Shown piece by piece: positions 1 through 8,425 of a stretch of DNA of 64,000 nt. Source of the stretch: Larkinella terrae. GTDB lineage: Bacteria > Bacteroidota > Bacteroidia > Cytophagales > Spirosomataceae. How positions within the stretch are numbered: position 1 is the stretch's first letter; every line of letters starts with the position of its first letter. The position numbers and the translations under genes are program-made. The DNA lies in the NCBI RefSeq assembly GCF_009668025.1, contig NZ_WJXZ01000015.1, positions 62,001-126,000 of the forward strand, given 5' to 3'. The notes beneath the pieces were generated by a model, which saw only the letters and a list, made by a program, of their open reading frames with translations, did not search any database and was not told the DNA's origin.

Positions 1-2
1 GC

Positions 3-1292
3 AAACCGCCCTTTACCATCGAATACCTGAACCGCAGTAGTTGGGCAGGTCTGACCGAACAACAGATTACCGACAAGCTGACGCTGGGCGATAAGCGGTA
101 TTTTTCGTTTTCCATCGAAGGCGGCCACAACCTGTCGGACGTCGCGATTCACCAGAAAACGCCCTCCCGGTTTCCCGAGTTAAAACTGAAAGAATTGCAG
201 GATCGGGCAGATGTCGATTTTATCAGCATCAATCTGTGTCACCTGAGCCACATTCCGGAGCAGACTTTGGGCGGTTTTGCGCAGGGATTGAATAAGACCT
301 CCCAATTGGCTTTTTCCAGTGAAGACTTTATGCCCAAAACCGGCCTGGGATTAACGGAGTTGGGCAAGAAGGTCATCAGACAGGCATTGACGCACGAAAC
401 GAAGCCAATCCTGATCGACGTAAAGCACATGAGCGTTTACACCCGATTGCATTATTACCGGTTTCGGGAACAGCTCGCGATCACCAACCCCGCCGTGGAG
501 CAGTTACCGATCATGACTTCTCATACCGGTTTTACGTTTTATACGCTCGACGATTATCTCCAGAATAAGCGGTTCCGGTCGACGCCCGACACCGAAAATG
601 GCGTACCGATTAGTAAAGTTGCGCCCGAAAACCGGCGGATCGGCCGGACCAACGACATCATCAACAAGGGTCTGTTTGGTAATCCCTGGACAATTAATCT
701 GTTCGACGAAGAAATTGTCGAGATCATGTTGTCAAAGGGCTTAATCGGCATTAGCCTCGACCAGCGGATTCTGGGCGCATCGAATCTGGCAATTGACAGT
801 AACCGCGATCCGTTTTTTGAAGAGGAATACATTGCCCGTCCGGAATGGGAAAAGATGTTCCGGGATGGAAAACTGCCGGGCGCAACCGAGTCACTTTTTG
901 GCGGCATTGCGCCATCGAAACAGGAGCGCCATATCATGCTGCTGTGCCTGCATCTGGTTCATGCCGCCCGCGTTGGTTACGCCGGTCTGAACTGGATCGA
1001 AAATACGTCGCCCTGGGATCACCTCTGCATCGGCTCGGACTTCGATGGGCTGATCAATCCCATCAACGGGTTTGACAATGTGATCGATCTTAACAAACTC
1101 CAGGGTCAGTTGCTGAAGTACCTGCCCCAGGCGGATAAATTTCTGCCCTTTAACACCGACCAGAAAGCGCTCCGCTACAAAGACGACGGCACCGTCGATG
1201 CCGCTTTTCTGAATCAGGTGATCGATCAGTTTCTGTTCAACAACGGCCTGCGGTTCACCGTGCGGTTTTTGCAGAACTGGAAGACGGGTTAG
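3..1292 (+). CDS. Membrane dipeptidase-like (peptidase M19) protein, 5' truncated
   Basis: The reading frame is open to the left edge, so the true start lies outside the window; the TTG at 195 is not a convincing start. The visible ~430 residues carry M19 (renal dipeptidase) landmarks: LIDVKHMS near the middle, the following MTSHTGF segment, and GSDFDGLINP near the C-terminus, which correspond to metal and substrate binding strands of the TIM barrel. The family hydrolyses dipeptides in a zinc-dependent way. No signal peptide can be judged because the N-terminus is missing. The family's first metal motif (HxD) would lie upstream of the window. It could also be a divergent amidohydrolase-superfamily member. 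Family call fairly sure, substrate unknown. Confidence 0.68.
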   Translation, partial: KPPFTIEYLNRSSWAGLTEQQITDKLTLGDKRYFSFSIEGGHNLSDVAIHQKTPSRFPELKLKELQDRADVDFISINLCHLSHIPEQTLGGFAQGLNKTSQLAFSSEDFMPKTGLGLTELGKKVIRQALTHETKPILIDVKHMSVYTRLHYYRFREQLAITNPAVEQLPIMTSHTGFTFYTLDDYLQNKRFRSTPDTENGVPISKVAPENRRIGRTNDIINKGLFGNPWTINLFDEEIVEIMLSKGLIGISLDQRILGASNLAIDSNRDPFFEEEYIARPEWEKMFRDGKLPGATESLFGGIAPSKQERHIMLLCLHLVHAARVGYAGLNWIENTSPWDHLCIGSDFDGLINPINGFDNVIDLNKLQGQLLKYLPQADKFLPFNTDQKALRYKDDGTVDAAFLNQVIDQFLFNNGLRFTVRFLQNWKTG

Positions 1293-1426
1293 AAAAGCGG
1301 TTTTTGCCTTGAAAAAGGGTAATTATTGGCCAACAGGTGAAAGGAAATTTTTCAATCCGGCATTCCAAAAATCTTTTTTTCGCACCGACGCAACCATTTG
1401 GCAACGTGGTTCGTATATCTGTCACA

Positions 1427-1559
1427 GAAGCCTTTGACTCGACCTACCTATGATAACGAAGCGCCAGGGGAACCGCTGATGTTACCGGTTCGCGTCATGA
1501 GGTTCTCTATAAATCCACCCGGTCGTTCCATTTTTTGGAATGGCCGGGTGCTCTTTTTT
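1427..1559 (+). ncRNA. Candidate small RNA or orphan leader with mini-ORF and terminator
   Basis: The segment follows a weak promoter-like TATATCTG (1414-1421) and ends in a strong intrinsic terminator. It contains a nine-residue mini-ORF, MITKRQGNR (1450-1479), whose TGA overlaps a second ATG (TGATG at 1477-1481). A hairpin, GAACCG (1470-1475) with CGGTTC (1486-1491), covers that junction. No gene follows on the same strand: the next genes are on the minus strand. The arrangement looks like an attenuator or stand-alone RNA rather than a protein gene. Inference only; no known RNA family was recognised. Confidence 0.35.
1516..1559 (+). terminator. Intrinsic terminator
   Basis: A 15-nt arm starting CACCCGG (1516-1530) pairs, with two G-T wobbles, with an arm ending GGCCGGGTG (1536-1550) around a T loop. 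CTCTTTTTTG follows on the plus strand. It ends the candidate small RNA, or lies far downstream of the dipeptidase gene. Confidence 0.65.
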
Positions 1560-1695
1560 GTATTTTCGGGAGCATCCGATTGCAAACCCTTTCCTTCAGG
1601 AAACTACTTCTTCCGTCGATCTGTCGTGAAAAACTGGAACGAAAGGGAGAAAGAGGTTGCGGTTTCGGGAAAATAAATTAGAAGTTATTAAGTGC

Positions 1696-1835
1696 CTGTC
1701 TAAACTTTATAATTTCCCTTCTTTCGCGTTGCCCCCAACCCCCTAAAGGGGGCTTTAGCACACCGATTAAAGCCCCCTTTAGGGGGTTGGGGGCAACATA
1801 GAAAACATGATTTACTATTTTTTGACAATCTCTAA
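1696..1835. repeat. Dispersed palindromic repeat, copy 1 of 2
   Basis: The core is a perfect 30-bp inverted repeat, GTTGCCCCCAACCCCC.. (1728-1757) and its complement (1768-1797), around a 10-nt spacer. Each arm contains its own CCCCCTAAAGGGGG palindrome. Flanks running from CTGTCTAAAC to GACAATCTCTAA are shared with the second copy at 25323-25461, in the same orientation, with only a handful of differences. No coding capacity and no clear terminal inverted repeats were seen. It resembles a REP or MITE-like non-autonomous element. Confidence 0.9.
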
Positions 1836-1846
1836 GAATTATTTCT

Positions 1847-1920
1847 CGGAGTTAAGCGGAGTCAAAAGAGATACGCAGAGAAAAACTCTGCTAAACTCAT
1901 TTTAACTTCGCTTAACTCCG
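1847..1920. repeat. Intergenic inverted-word cluster
   Basis: CGGAGTTAAGCGGAGT (1847-1862) is matched by its near-exact reverse complement at 1904-1920. Between them lies a nested pair, ACGCAGAG (1873-1880) and CTCTGC (1886-1891). The architecture matches other clusters in the window (12086, 31033, 35847, 43315, 60336, 61829, 63301). Together with the adjacent palindromic repeat it fills most of the gap before the CWC gene. Confidence 0.6.
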
Positions 1921-1937
1921 CAAAACAACTTATCAGT

Positions 1938-2150
1938 TTATTTTACTTTTTGTTGATATTCTGTCCGGACTTCCTGCAAACAATTGGCACACAAGCAATT
2001 GGAAAAAAGTCCGCGAACATACTCCCGCTGTGCATCGGTCAGTTGAACCGCCACGCACTGACAGAGATTGATGCTTCCCACCTTGCATTCGAAAACCGCT
2101 CCGCAACGCGGGCAACCGACGATTTCGTGCTTATGTGCTTTTGTTTCCAT
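1938..2150 (-). CDS. Cysteine-rich CWC family protein
   Basis: A 70-residue soluble protein with a CPRCG knuckle, the CQC of INLCQC, and CLCANC. This pattern is typical of the small cysteine-rich CWC family, which probably binds zinc. ATG at 2150 fits the family's usual short N-terminus (METKAHKHEIVGCPRCG). It lies 20 bp downstream of metE on the same strand and could be the last gene of a metE transcript. The function of the family is unknown. An overlapping frame exists here but lacks the conserved cysteines. Confidence 0.75.
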   Translation of the reverse strand: METKAHKHEIVGCPRCGAVFECKVGSINLCQCVAVQLTDAQREYVRGLFSNCLCANCLQEVRTEYQQKVK

Positions 2151-2170
2151 GCATTATTTTTCATTCCCTT

Positions 2171-4498
2171 TTACGCTTTCTCAACCACCAGATTCCGAGC
2201 GGTTTGCGCGGCTTGCACCATGTTTTTGAGCGCCTGTTCGGTTTCGGGCCAGCGACGGGTTTTCAAACCGCAGTCGGGATTAACCCAGAGATTCCGAACC
2301 GGCAGCACATTGGCCGCTTTGTTCAACAACGCAACAATCTCCGCTTTCGTTGGTACGCGTGGGCTGTGAATGTCGTAAACGCCGGGACCAATTTCGTTCG
2401 GATAATTGAATTGAACAAACGCGTCCAGCAATTCCATCTGCGAACGCGAGGTCTCGATTGTGATCACGTCGGCGTCCATGTCGGCAATTTGCTGAATGAT
2501 GTCGTTAAATTCCGAATAGCACATGTGGGTGTGAATCTGGGTTTCGTTACGCACGCCCGAAGCCGAGACCCGAAATGCCCTGACCGCCCAATCTAAGTAA
2601 GTTTCCCAGTTTTCACGGCGCAGTGGCAAGCCTTCCCGAATGGCGGGTTCATCAATCTGAATCACTTGAATTCCAGCCCGTTCCAGATCGACCACCTCAT
2701 CGCGAATGGCAAATGCGATCTGCATACAGGTATCCCGGCGCGGCTGATCATCCCGCACAAACGACCATTGCAGAATCGTCACCGGGCCGGTCAGCATGCC
2801 TTTTACCGGTTTTTTCGTCAGCGCCTGTGCGTATTCGGTCCAGCGCACTGTCATGGCTGTGGGGCGGTGTACATCGCCGTAAATGATGGGTGGTTTGACG
2901 CAGCGCGAACCATAGCTCTGCACCCAGCCGTTCTGGCTAAACGCAAAACCGTCGAGCAATTCGCCGAAATATTCGACCATGTCGTTGCGCTCAAACTCGC
3001 CGTGCACCAAGACATCCAACCCAATTTCCTCCTGCCAGCGAATGGCTTTCTCGGTTTCAACCCGAATAAAATCTTCGTATTGCTCCAGCGATTTTTCGCC
3101 TTTTTTAAACTTCGCCCGATTCATTCGGACTTCCTCTGTTTGCGGAAATGAGCCAATCGTCGTCGTCGGGAAAAGCGGCAACTGCAACCGTTCGTGTTGA
3201 AGCGCTTGGCGGTTTTCAAAAGCCGCCTGCCGGTGTGTATCCCTGTCCGTCAACCGATTAACGCGGGCCTGAACGTCCGGCCGGTTGATCAGCGTCGATT
3301 GTCGGCGGGCGGTCAAAACCGCTTCGTTTTCGGCCAGCCAGACCTTTGCCGGTTCGCTGTCGGGCTGCGCACTGATCGTCGCCAGTTTGACAACTTCGGC
3401 CAGTTTCTGTTTGGCAAAAGCGAGCCATTGTTTGATTTCGGGCGTTAAACCGCTGGTTTCCGTTTCTGAATCCAGATCAACGGGCGTGTGCAGCAGGGAG
3501 CACGAAGGCGCAATTAGCACGCGGTCGCGGCCCAGCGCGTCGGTGGCCTTCTGAATCAGTTCCAGCGACTGATTCAGGTTGTTGATCCAGATGTTCCGGC
3601 CATCCACCAGGCCGAGCGAGAGAGCGATTTTGCTTTCGACAAAGGCGGTTTTCAGAATGTCATCCAGTTGACTCGGGCAGCGCACCAGATCGAGGTGCAG
3701 TGCGTCGACTGGCAATTGGGTCGCCAGCGTGAGGTTTTCGCCGAAACATTCGAAGTAGGCAGTCAGCAGAAATTTCAGCTTTGGAAACCGGTCGCGCAAA
3801 AACCGGTAAGCCGTTGCGTAGGCGGTTCGTTGCTGCTCATCCGAATCCAGTACCAGACAGGGTTCGTCAAACTGAATCCATTCGGCGCCCTGTTCCTCTA
3901 AGCGACTCAGAATCTGTCCATAAACCGGTAACAAGCGGTCGAGCAAGTCCAGTCGGTGAAAACCGCTTTCCTTCTCTTTTCCCAGCAACAGATACGTCAC
4001 TGGTCCCGGTAACACCGGTTTCGGAACAGCACCCAATACGGTTTTGGCTTCGTCAAACTCCGTGAAAACTTTTTCGGAGCGCAGCGAAAACGTCTGACTT
4101 TTAGTGAATTCCGGAACGATGTAATGGTAATTGGTGTCGAACCACTTGGTCATTTCCATCGCAATCAGGTCCAGGCCGTCTTTCTGGAAGCCACGCGCCA
4201 TTGCAAAATACAAATCGAGTTCATTCGCAGCCGGTTTTTCGGCGAGGGGCCGAAACCGCTCCGGAATGGCGTCGACCGTCAGCGACCAATCCAGCGTCTG
4301 ATCGTAAAACGAGAAATCGTTACACGGAATGAGAGCCATTCCGGCCCGTTGCTGGGTCAGCCAGTTGTCATGACGGATGCGCTGACCGGCTTCGCGCAAC
4401 TGAGCGTGGGTAATTTTTCCGGCCCAATACTGTTCATTGGCCTTTTTGAGTTCGCGGTGGCTGCCGATTCGCGGATAGCCGAGGTTGTGTGCGAGCAT
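2171..4498 (-). CDS. metE: Cobalamin-independent methionine synthase
   Basis: 5-methyltetrahydropteroyltriglutamate-homocysteine S-methyltransferase, about 775 residues, the usual MetE length. It makes methionine from homocysteine in the cytoplasm without B12. The start ATG at 4498 gives MLAHNLGYPRIGSHRELKKA, matching the family N-terminus; the longer frame upstream does not. The catalytic zinc site is visible in the C-terminal half: His and Cys in THMCYSEFND, Glu in ITIETSRS, and Cys in NPDCGLKTR. An Lrp/AsnC regulator is transcribed divergently, which suggests local control. The 406-bp divergent gap leaves room for a long 5' leader. Confidence 0.96.
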   Translation of the reverse strand: MLAHNLGYPRIGSHRELKKANEQYWAGKITHAQLREAGQRIRHDNWLTQQRAGMALIPCNDFSFYDQTLDWSLTVDAIPERFRPLAEKPAANELDLYFAMARGFQKDGLDLIAMEMTKWFDTNYHYIVPEFTKSQTFSLRSEKVFTEFDEAKTVLGAVPKPVLPGPVTYLLLGKEKESGFHRLDLLDRLLPVYGQILSRLEEQGAEWIQFDEPCLVLDSDEQQRTAYATAYRFLRDRFPKLKFLLTAYFECFGENLTLATQLPVDALHLDLVRCPSQLDDILKTAFVESKIALSLGLVDGRNIWINNLNQSLELIQKATDALGRDRVLIAPSCSLLHTPVDLDSETETSGLTPEIKQWLAFAKQKLAEVVKLATISAQPDSEPAKVWLAENEAVLTARRQSTLINRPDVQARVNRLTDRDTHRQAAFENRQALQHERLQLPLFPTTTIGSFPQTEEVRMNRAKFKKGEKSLEQYEDFIRVETEKAIRWQEEIGLDVLVHGEFERNDMVEYFGELLDGFAFSQNGWVQSYGSRCVKPPIIYGDVHRPTAMTVRWTEYAQALTKKPVKGMLTGPVTILQWSFVRDDQPRRDTCMQIAFAIRDEVVDLERAGIQVIQIDEPAIREGLPLRRENWETYLDWAVRAFRVSASGVRNETQIHTHMCYSEFNDIIQQIADMDADVITIETSRSQMELLDAFVQFNYPNEIGPGVYDIHSPRVPTKAEIVALLNKAANVLPVRNLWVNPDCGLKTRRWPETEQALKNMVQAAQTARNLVVEKA

Positions 4499-4904
4499 GC
4501 TGGTGTTGGTTAATAATGGTACAGAATTTTTTGCTGAACTTTCTACATCCGCACGCAGCGAAAACCACCGCACATGACACTCCCACCCGGCCTTGAAAAA
4601 GGTCGAAAATGAAGAAAAATCAAGTTTTGATGAAATTCGAAAGCGCGGAGCTTACTTACCTGCCTATGGCAATTCTCCCGGATTGTAGCAGGATTTACGG
4701 TTGCATCGCTTCCAGATAATTAAGCATGGGACAGTTCGTAGCAATTGAATCTCGAGTGAAACTAAAATCCTCTGCAAAGCTAAATACTTAGATTTATTAT
4801 CTTTATCAATAAAATAATTTGGTATAAAAATCTATATTTATGCCATTACACGATTATTTCTCTTTCAGATACACACATTTTTTATATAAAAAGAAATTAT
4901 TTCT
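4499..4904. promoter_or_regulatory. Divergent metE/lrp control region with possible metE leader
   Basis: A 406-bp gene-free gap. On the minus strand, TAGCTTTG (4782 to 4775) matches the Bacteroidota -7 box TAnnTTTG, though no good -33 box is evident. It would give metE an untranslated leader of roughly 270 nt. That leader contains a CCTGC..GCAGG hairpin (about 4668-4694). No convincing match to SAM or cobalamin riboswitch cores was found. The lrp-proximal part is very AT-rich. Confidence 0.45.
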
Positions 4905-5366
4905 GTGGAAAAACTGGATCAGATCGACTTGCAGTTGCTCAAATTGCTGGGAGAAAATTCGAATGTGACCATTAAAGAGTTAGCGGATCGGGTAAACCTG
5001 TCGCACACACCGGTTTTTGAACGGGTGAAAAGGCTGGAATCGGGCGGTTACATTAAAAAATACATTGCCCTGATCGACGCGGAGAAGCTTAGTTACGGAT
5101 TGATTGTTTTTTGTAACATCAAGCTCAAGCAGCACGATAAAAGCATTGGTCACGACTTTGTAACCGACATTCTCCGGCTGGACGAAGTCGTTGAATGCTA
5201 CAATATTTCCGGGGATTTCGATTTTCTCCTGAAAGTGTATGCGAAAGACATGAAACACTACCAGGACTTTGTGTTCAATAAACTTGGCTCAGTAACAAGT
5301 ATCGGAAGCACACACAGCACATTTGTGATGTGCGAGAACAAAAACACCTATAACGTTAACTTGTAG
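4905..5366 (+). CDS. Lrp/AsnC family transcriptional regulator
   Basis: 153 residues. The N-terminal winged HTH (residues 1-60, with LAVRV-type recognition helix LADRVNLSHTPVFERVKRLE) is followed by a RAM/AsnC ligand-binding domain, in which NISGDFDFLLKVYAKDM is the typical GxxD-containing loop. The start is GTG at 4905, the only family-fitting start (MEKLDQIDLQLLKLL). Lrp proteins form octamers and sense amino acids. Being divergent from metE, it is a plausible regulator of methionine synthesis; this is inference from position. Confidence 0.9.
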   Translation: MEKLDQIDLQLLKLLGENSNVTIKELADRVNLSHTPVFERVKRLESGGYIKKYIALIDAEKLSYGLIVFCNIKLKQHDKSIGHDFVTDILRLDEVVECYNISGDFDFLLKVYAKDMKHYQDFVFNKLGSVTSIGSTHSTFVMCENKNTYNVNL

Positions 5367-5428
5367 TTAATTGATAACTTAAACTGCTTCAACCTGGTTA
5401 TTAGTTTTCATCCGTTAAACAAAGGCCA

Positions 5429-5878
5429 ATGCGCTATTTTCTGATTTCGGGCATCCTGATTTTGATTCTGAACGGTTGCGGTAACAACTCCCGACGTTCG
5501 GAAACAGCGGAAAAACCGTCGGATTCGACGGCAATCGCTGCGGATACGGTCTGCTTTCGGCAGGTGGTGGGTCGCGACACCACAACGCTCCGGCTCGTCA
5601 TCAAGGGAGCGACCGTTACCGGCGAACTGGCTACTTTGCCATACGAAAAGGACCAGGCGAGGGGCCGGATCGAGGGAACTTTAGCGAACAATCAAATCCG
5701 GGCCGACTGGCTGCGATTGGGCGAAGGCGAAACGCAAAACCACGAAATCAACTTTCTGCTGGCCGGTGACGCCATCACCTGGCGCGAAGGCGAACGTGTT
5801 GAAAAAGAGGGCCGTTGGGTGCTTAAACAGCCGGATAGCGGTTTTGAATACAAACTGCTGAAAACGGAATGCCGGTAA
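5429..5878 (+). CDS. Small lipoprotein, unknown function
   Basis: 149 residues. The N-terminal signal peptide ends in a lipobox (LILNGC, Cys about residue 17), followed by a polar Ser/Thr/Asp-rich linker. The body, about residues 45-149, is beta-rich and resembles small META/YcgJ-like lipoprotein domains only in general character. It begins 62 bp after the Lrp gene on the same strand and ends one base before the convergent gene that follows. Not recognised further. Confidence 0.75.
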   Translation: MRYFLISGILILILNGCGNNSRRSETAEKPSDSTAIAADTVCFRQVVGRDTTTLRLVIKGATVTGELATLPYEKDQARGRIEGTLANNQIRADWLRLGEGETQNHEINFLLAGDAITWREGERVEKEGRWVLKQPDSGFEYKLLKTECR

Positions 5879-5879
5879 C

Positions 5880-6515
5880 TTATTCCAGTCCCAGACTGGT
5901 TAACGTTTTTTGGGTAGCCGCGTCGTAGCCGTCCACCGATTTCAGTTCGAAGGCGAACGAGTTGTTTTTTCCAAACGGCGTTGCGTCGATCTGCTTGGCA
6001 ACCCGGTAATCGAGCTGGTCCAGTTTAAACCGCACATTGAACAGCGGTTTTGGTTTTTCGGGATACTGGCTGTGGGCCTGCAACTGTTTTAAGGCCGCCG
6101 ATCGTTTTTCGGGCGCTACCACCTCCAGCAGATTACCCAGCTCCGTTTTCATCTGCTCATACCACTCGTTGATCACCTCAGCGGGCAATTCGCCATCCCA
6201 CTGGGAAATGGGCTGCCATTCTTTCAAAACGCCGACCACCAGCTTTTTCGCCCCGCCTTTTCCGTTTTCGGCAAACCGCAGGGTGTACAGCAAAATGGGA
6301 ATTTCCGGGTTCAGGCCCGGCGTCAGTCCTTCGATGTAGGCGTATTGATATCCCTCGTACGAATGCCGTTCGTTACGGAACCACTCTTCAAACCCAAAAC
6401 CGTAAGTCGCTTCAAAAGCCGTCCGGCTGGAAGTAGCATTTTCAGACTTATAATTCGGGCCGGATGGCTCTTTGTATCCCCTATTGTTATTCGTCAACCG
6501 AGCAAGATAAAACAT
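5880..6515 (-). CDS. Unrecognised cytoplasmic protein
   Basis: About 211 residues from the ATG at 6515 (MFYLARLTNNNRGYKEPSG); the longer frame upstream looks non-coding. No signal peptide or membrane segment. The N-terminal part contains FEATYGFGFEEWFRNE and looks like a small mixed alpha/beta domain. A similar GFGFEEW-type stretch occurs in N-terminal domains of some HNH-type restriction proteins, but that is a recollection, not a proven homology, and no HNH motif is present here. It converges on the preceding lipoprotein gene with one base between the stop codons. Confidence 0.65.
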   Translation of the reverse strand: MFYLARLTNNNRGYKEPSGPNYKSENATSSRTAFEATYGFGFEEWFRNERHSYEGYQYAYIEGLTPGLNPEIPILLYTLRFAENGKGGAKKLVVGVLKEWQPISQWDGELPAEVINEWYEQMKTELGNLLEVVAPEKRSAALKQLQAHSQYPEKPKPLFNVRFKLDQLDYRVAKQIDATPFGKNNSFAFELKSVDGYDAATQKTLTSLGLE

Positions 6516-6966
6516 ACGGATAGGTTTTGGCACTTTGAAAAATTGTATTTTTAAAACAAAAAAACGACTGCATGATCTTCGCCAGCCCACCGAAACGCCT
6601 GACGTTGCATCTTTACTTTAACAATTGAATCGCAAAAAAAGGTTATAGCGAAAACCCGGGCCACTACTGGCCAACTAACAAATGCCACGTTTCACCGGAA
6701 GGGACCAGCTGGTAATCAGTAGATTAGTGAACAAAACTTCGCCAAAAAACCGGTATCGGGCAGGACGCTGACGTTATCTTCTGAGCATCAGCGGCAAAGT
6801 CGGTCTGGCGGTGTTCACGAGTCAGGATCGTAGTTCCGGTACAAAGTTCGCCAAATCTGCCCATTTACCCAACACTTTCTCCAGTTTGAATCCTATCATT
6901 TTTTTTATTTGGCAGCTACGGTGTCATTAACGAACTTTACCCCAAAATATAAACACCATTGTTTGC
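6516..6966. other. Gene-free stretch
   Basis: 451 bp between two divergently oriented genes. No open frame with coding character, tRNA or strong hairpin was seen. TTTG at about 6908 with GAACTTTA about 20 bp later could be a weak promoter for the membrane protein that follows, but the fit is poor. Confidence 0.5.
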
Positions 6967-8259
6967 ATGAATTTTCTTCAGGATACGGTTTCGATCGTCA
7001 AAGTGGCCGTATCGATATTGCTTGCACTGGCAAGCTGGCTGTTAATCCGGTTTCCTGCCCCTTTTCGGCACCAGCTTAACCAACGACCCGCCTTAACGCT
7101 CTGGGGCAGTTTTATCCTTCTGCGGGTTGTTCCTTTCGTCATTGTTTACCTGATTCTGAATTTTGGGCCCCGCAACGATACCGAGTTTTTCTACAAAAAA
7201 GCGTATTCGGCTTTTCAGGGCAAAATGGTCTACCGGGACTTTCTGTCGTACCACGCCCCGCTGTTTGGCTACCTGATCAGTTTGCCGCTGTATTTGTGGA
7301 ATAACGCCAAAGTTCTGATTCCATTCATGGCGATCGTCGAGCTGGCCATCGTCTGGGCCACCTGGCGCTATTACCGCTCAACCCGGCCGGATGCTCTGCT
7401 GATGGCGGTTTTGTATTTCCTGCTGCCGGTTTCGTTCGTCGCCATCGTTCTGGAGAGCGAAGAAGACATCTGGTTCTGGGGCGTCGGCCTGATTACGCTC
7501 GCGTATGCCAGCCGCAAACAAAGCAGTCTCTGGATCGGCGTCATCTGGGGCCTGTCGATGATTGTCATCAAAAGTATGGTGATCGTGCTGCTGATCCCGT
7601 TGTTTTTTCTGGTCGATAATAAATTCAAATACGTCCTCGGGCTGGCGCTCGTCGGCATTCCGTCCATCGTCATTCTGTACCTGATGATGGGCGATGCATT
7701 TCTGATGCCGCTGCAACATTCCGGCTACCACATGACCCCCAATATCGTCAGTGTTACCCGCCCGATTTTCAGCGGATTATACAACCAGATTAGTCTGACC
7801 CGCCTGAACACCATCAGTCTGTTCATTACGATGGGAGTCGCTTCCTGGGTGGCCGTTCGGTATAAACACCTGGGCTATCAAACGCTTTTTCCGTCGCTTT
7901 TCATTCTGACGTTCGGCGTTTTCATGCTCGTTCAACCCAGCGCACCCGGTTTTTACCTGTATATTTATCTGGTGATTGTGCCCTTTGAACTCTTGAAACT
8001 GGAGGATCGGTCGTTTGGTTTTCAGCTCATTCTGCTCAATGTTTTGCTGATTCTCCAACCGATTATCTGGGTAATCTATGTCGGCATGCTGAATTACGAT
8101 GACTGGAAAACCGTCTTCTCAACGGCCGCCAGTACTACCGATTATCTGGTTCAGATTGTGGAAGTCGTTTTGTTGATCGCATTGGTCAGGAAGACGTATT
8201 CGCGTATAAAATCGCTGGATCGGGCAACGACGCCTTCGTTCGCGGTCCGGTCCAAGTGA
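6967..8259 (+). CDS. Polytopic membrane protein, GT-C/DUF2029-like glycosyltransferase
   Basis: 430 residues with roughly ten hydrophobic segments. After the second transmembrane region comes a periplasmic loop with NDTEFFYKKAYSAFQGKMVY, then RDFLSYHAPLFGYL. This acidic loop followed by a Pro-containing hydrophobic segment is the hallmark of GT-C polyprenyl-phosphate-sugar transferases (PMT/ArnT/DUF2029 type). A lipid-linked sugar donor and an envelope glycan acceptor are expected from the family, but neither can be named. It stands alone, with a weak hairpin plus T-run after the stop. Confidence 0.7.
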   Translation: MNFLQDTVSIVKVAVSILLALASWLLIRFPAPFRHQLNQRPALTLWGSFILLRVVPFVIVYLILNFGPRNDTEFFYKKAYSAFQGKMVYRDFLSYHAPLFGYLISLPLYLWNNAKVLIPFMAIVELAIVWATWRYYRSTRPDALLMAVLYFLLPVSFVAIVLESEEDIWFWGVGLITLAYASRKQSSLWIGVIWGLSMIVIKSMVIVLLIPLFFLVDNKFKYVLGLALVGIPSIVILYLMMGDAFLMPLQHSGYHMTPNIVSVTRPIFSGLYNQISLTRLNTISLFITMGVASWVAVRYKHLGYQTLFPSLFILTFGVFMLVQPSAPGFYLYIYLVIVPFELLKLEDRSFGFQLILLNVLLILQPIIWVIYVGMLNYDDWKTVFSTAASTTDYLVQIVEVVLLIALVRKTYSRIKSLDRATTPSFAVRSK

Positions 8260-8280
8260 TGAGCGTTTTCCAGCGAATAA

Positions 8281-8305
8281 AAAAAGGTCGGTTAATCCGA
8301 TTTTT
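8281..8305 (+). terminator. Weak intrinsic terminator
   Basis: AAAAGGTCGG, a ttaat loop, then CCGATTTTT: a short stem reinforced by A/T pairing and followed by T residues. It sits just after the membrane protein stop. The stem is short, so confidence is low. Confidence 0.35.
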
Positions 8306-8359
8306 CCGGCTTTTATGGTCATAAACCAGCGTCATTTGGCCGATTGAATGCGGTTTTCG

Positions 8360-8391
8360 TTTGCGCTAAACCCCTTCACCACCTATATTTG
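8360..8391 (+). promoter_or_regulatory. bioB promoter (Bacteroidota type)
   Basis: TTTG (8360-8363), 20-bp spacer, TATATTTG (8384-8391): a full match to the TTTG-N19/20-TAnnTTTG consensus of Bacteroidota primary sigma factor. Transcription would begin near 8396, only about 30 nt before the bioB ATG. Confidence 0.7.
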
Positions 8392-8425
8392 AATTTACTT
8401 ACTATGACTTACGCAATCAATCGAT

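Noticed and set aside
1398-1676. 92-residue plus-strand frame in the long intergenic region
   Set aside because: It runs through the terminator hairpin and T-run, has no conserved-looking domain, and its composition is unlike that of genes nearby. The mini-ORF and hairpins inside it fit an RNA better.
1728-1797. CRISPR-like repeat or rRNA/tRNA structure
   Set aside because: Only one palindrome is present per locus, with no spaced repeats; the second copy is 23 kb away. It fits a dispersed palindromic element.
4499-4770. SAM or cobalamin riboswitch upstream of metE
   Set aside because: GCAACCGTAA and GGCAGG fragments recall pieces of a B12 box, but the GCCACTG core and conserved spacing are absent, and no SAM-I or SAM-II core was found. 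Kept only as an unclassified leader candidate.
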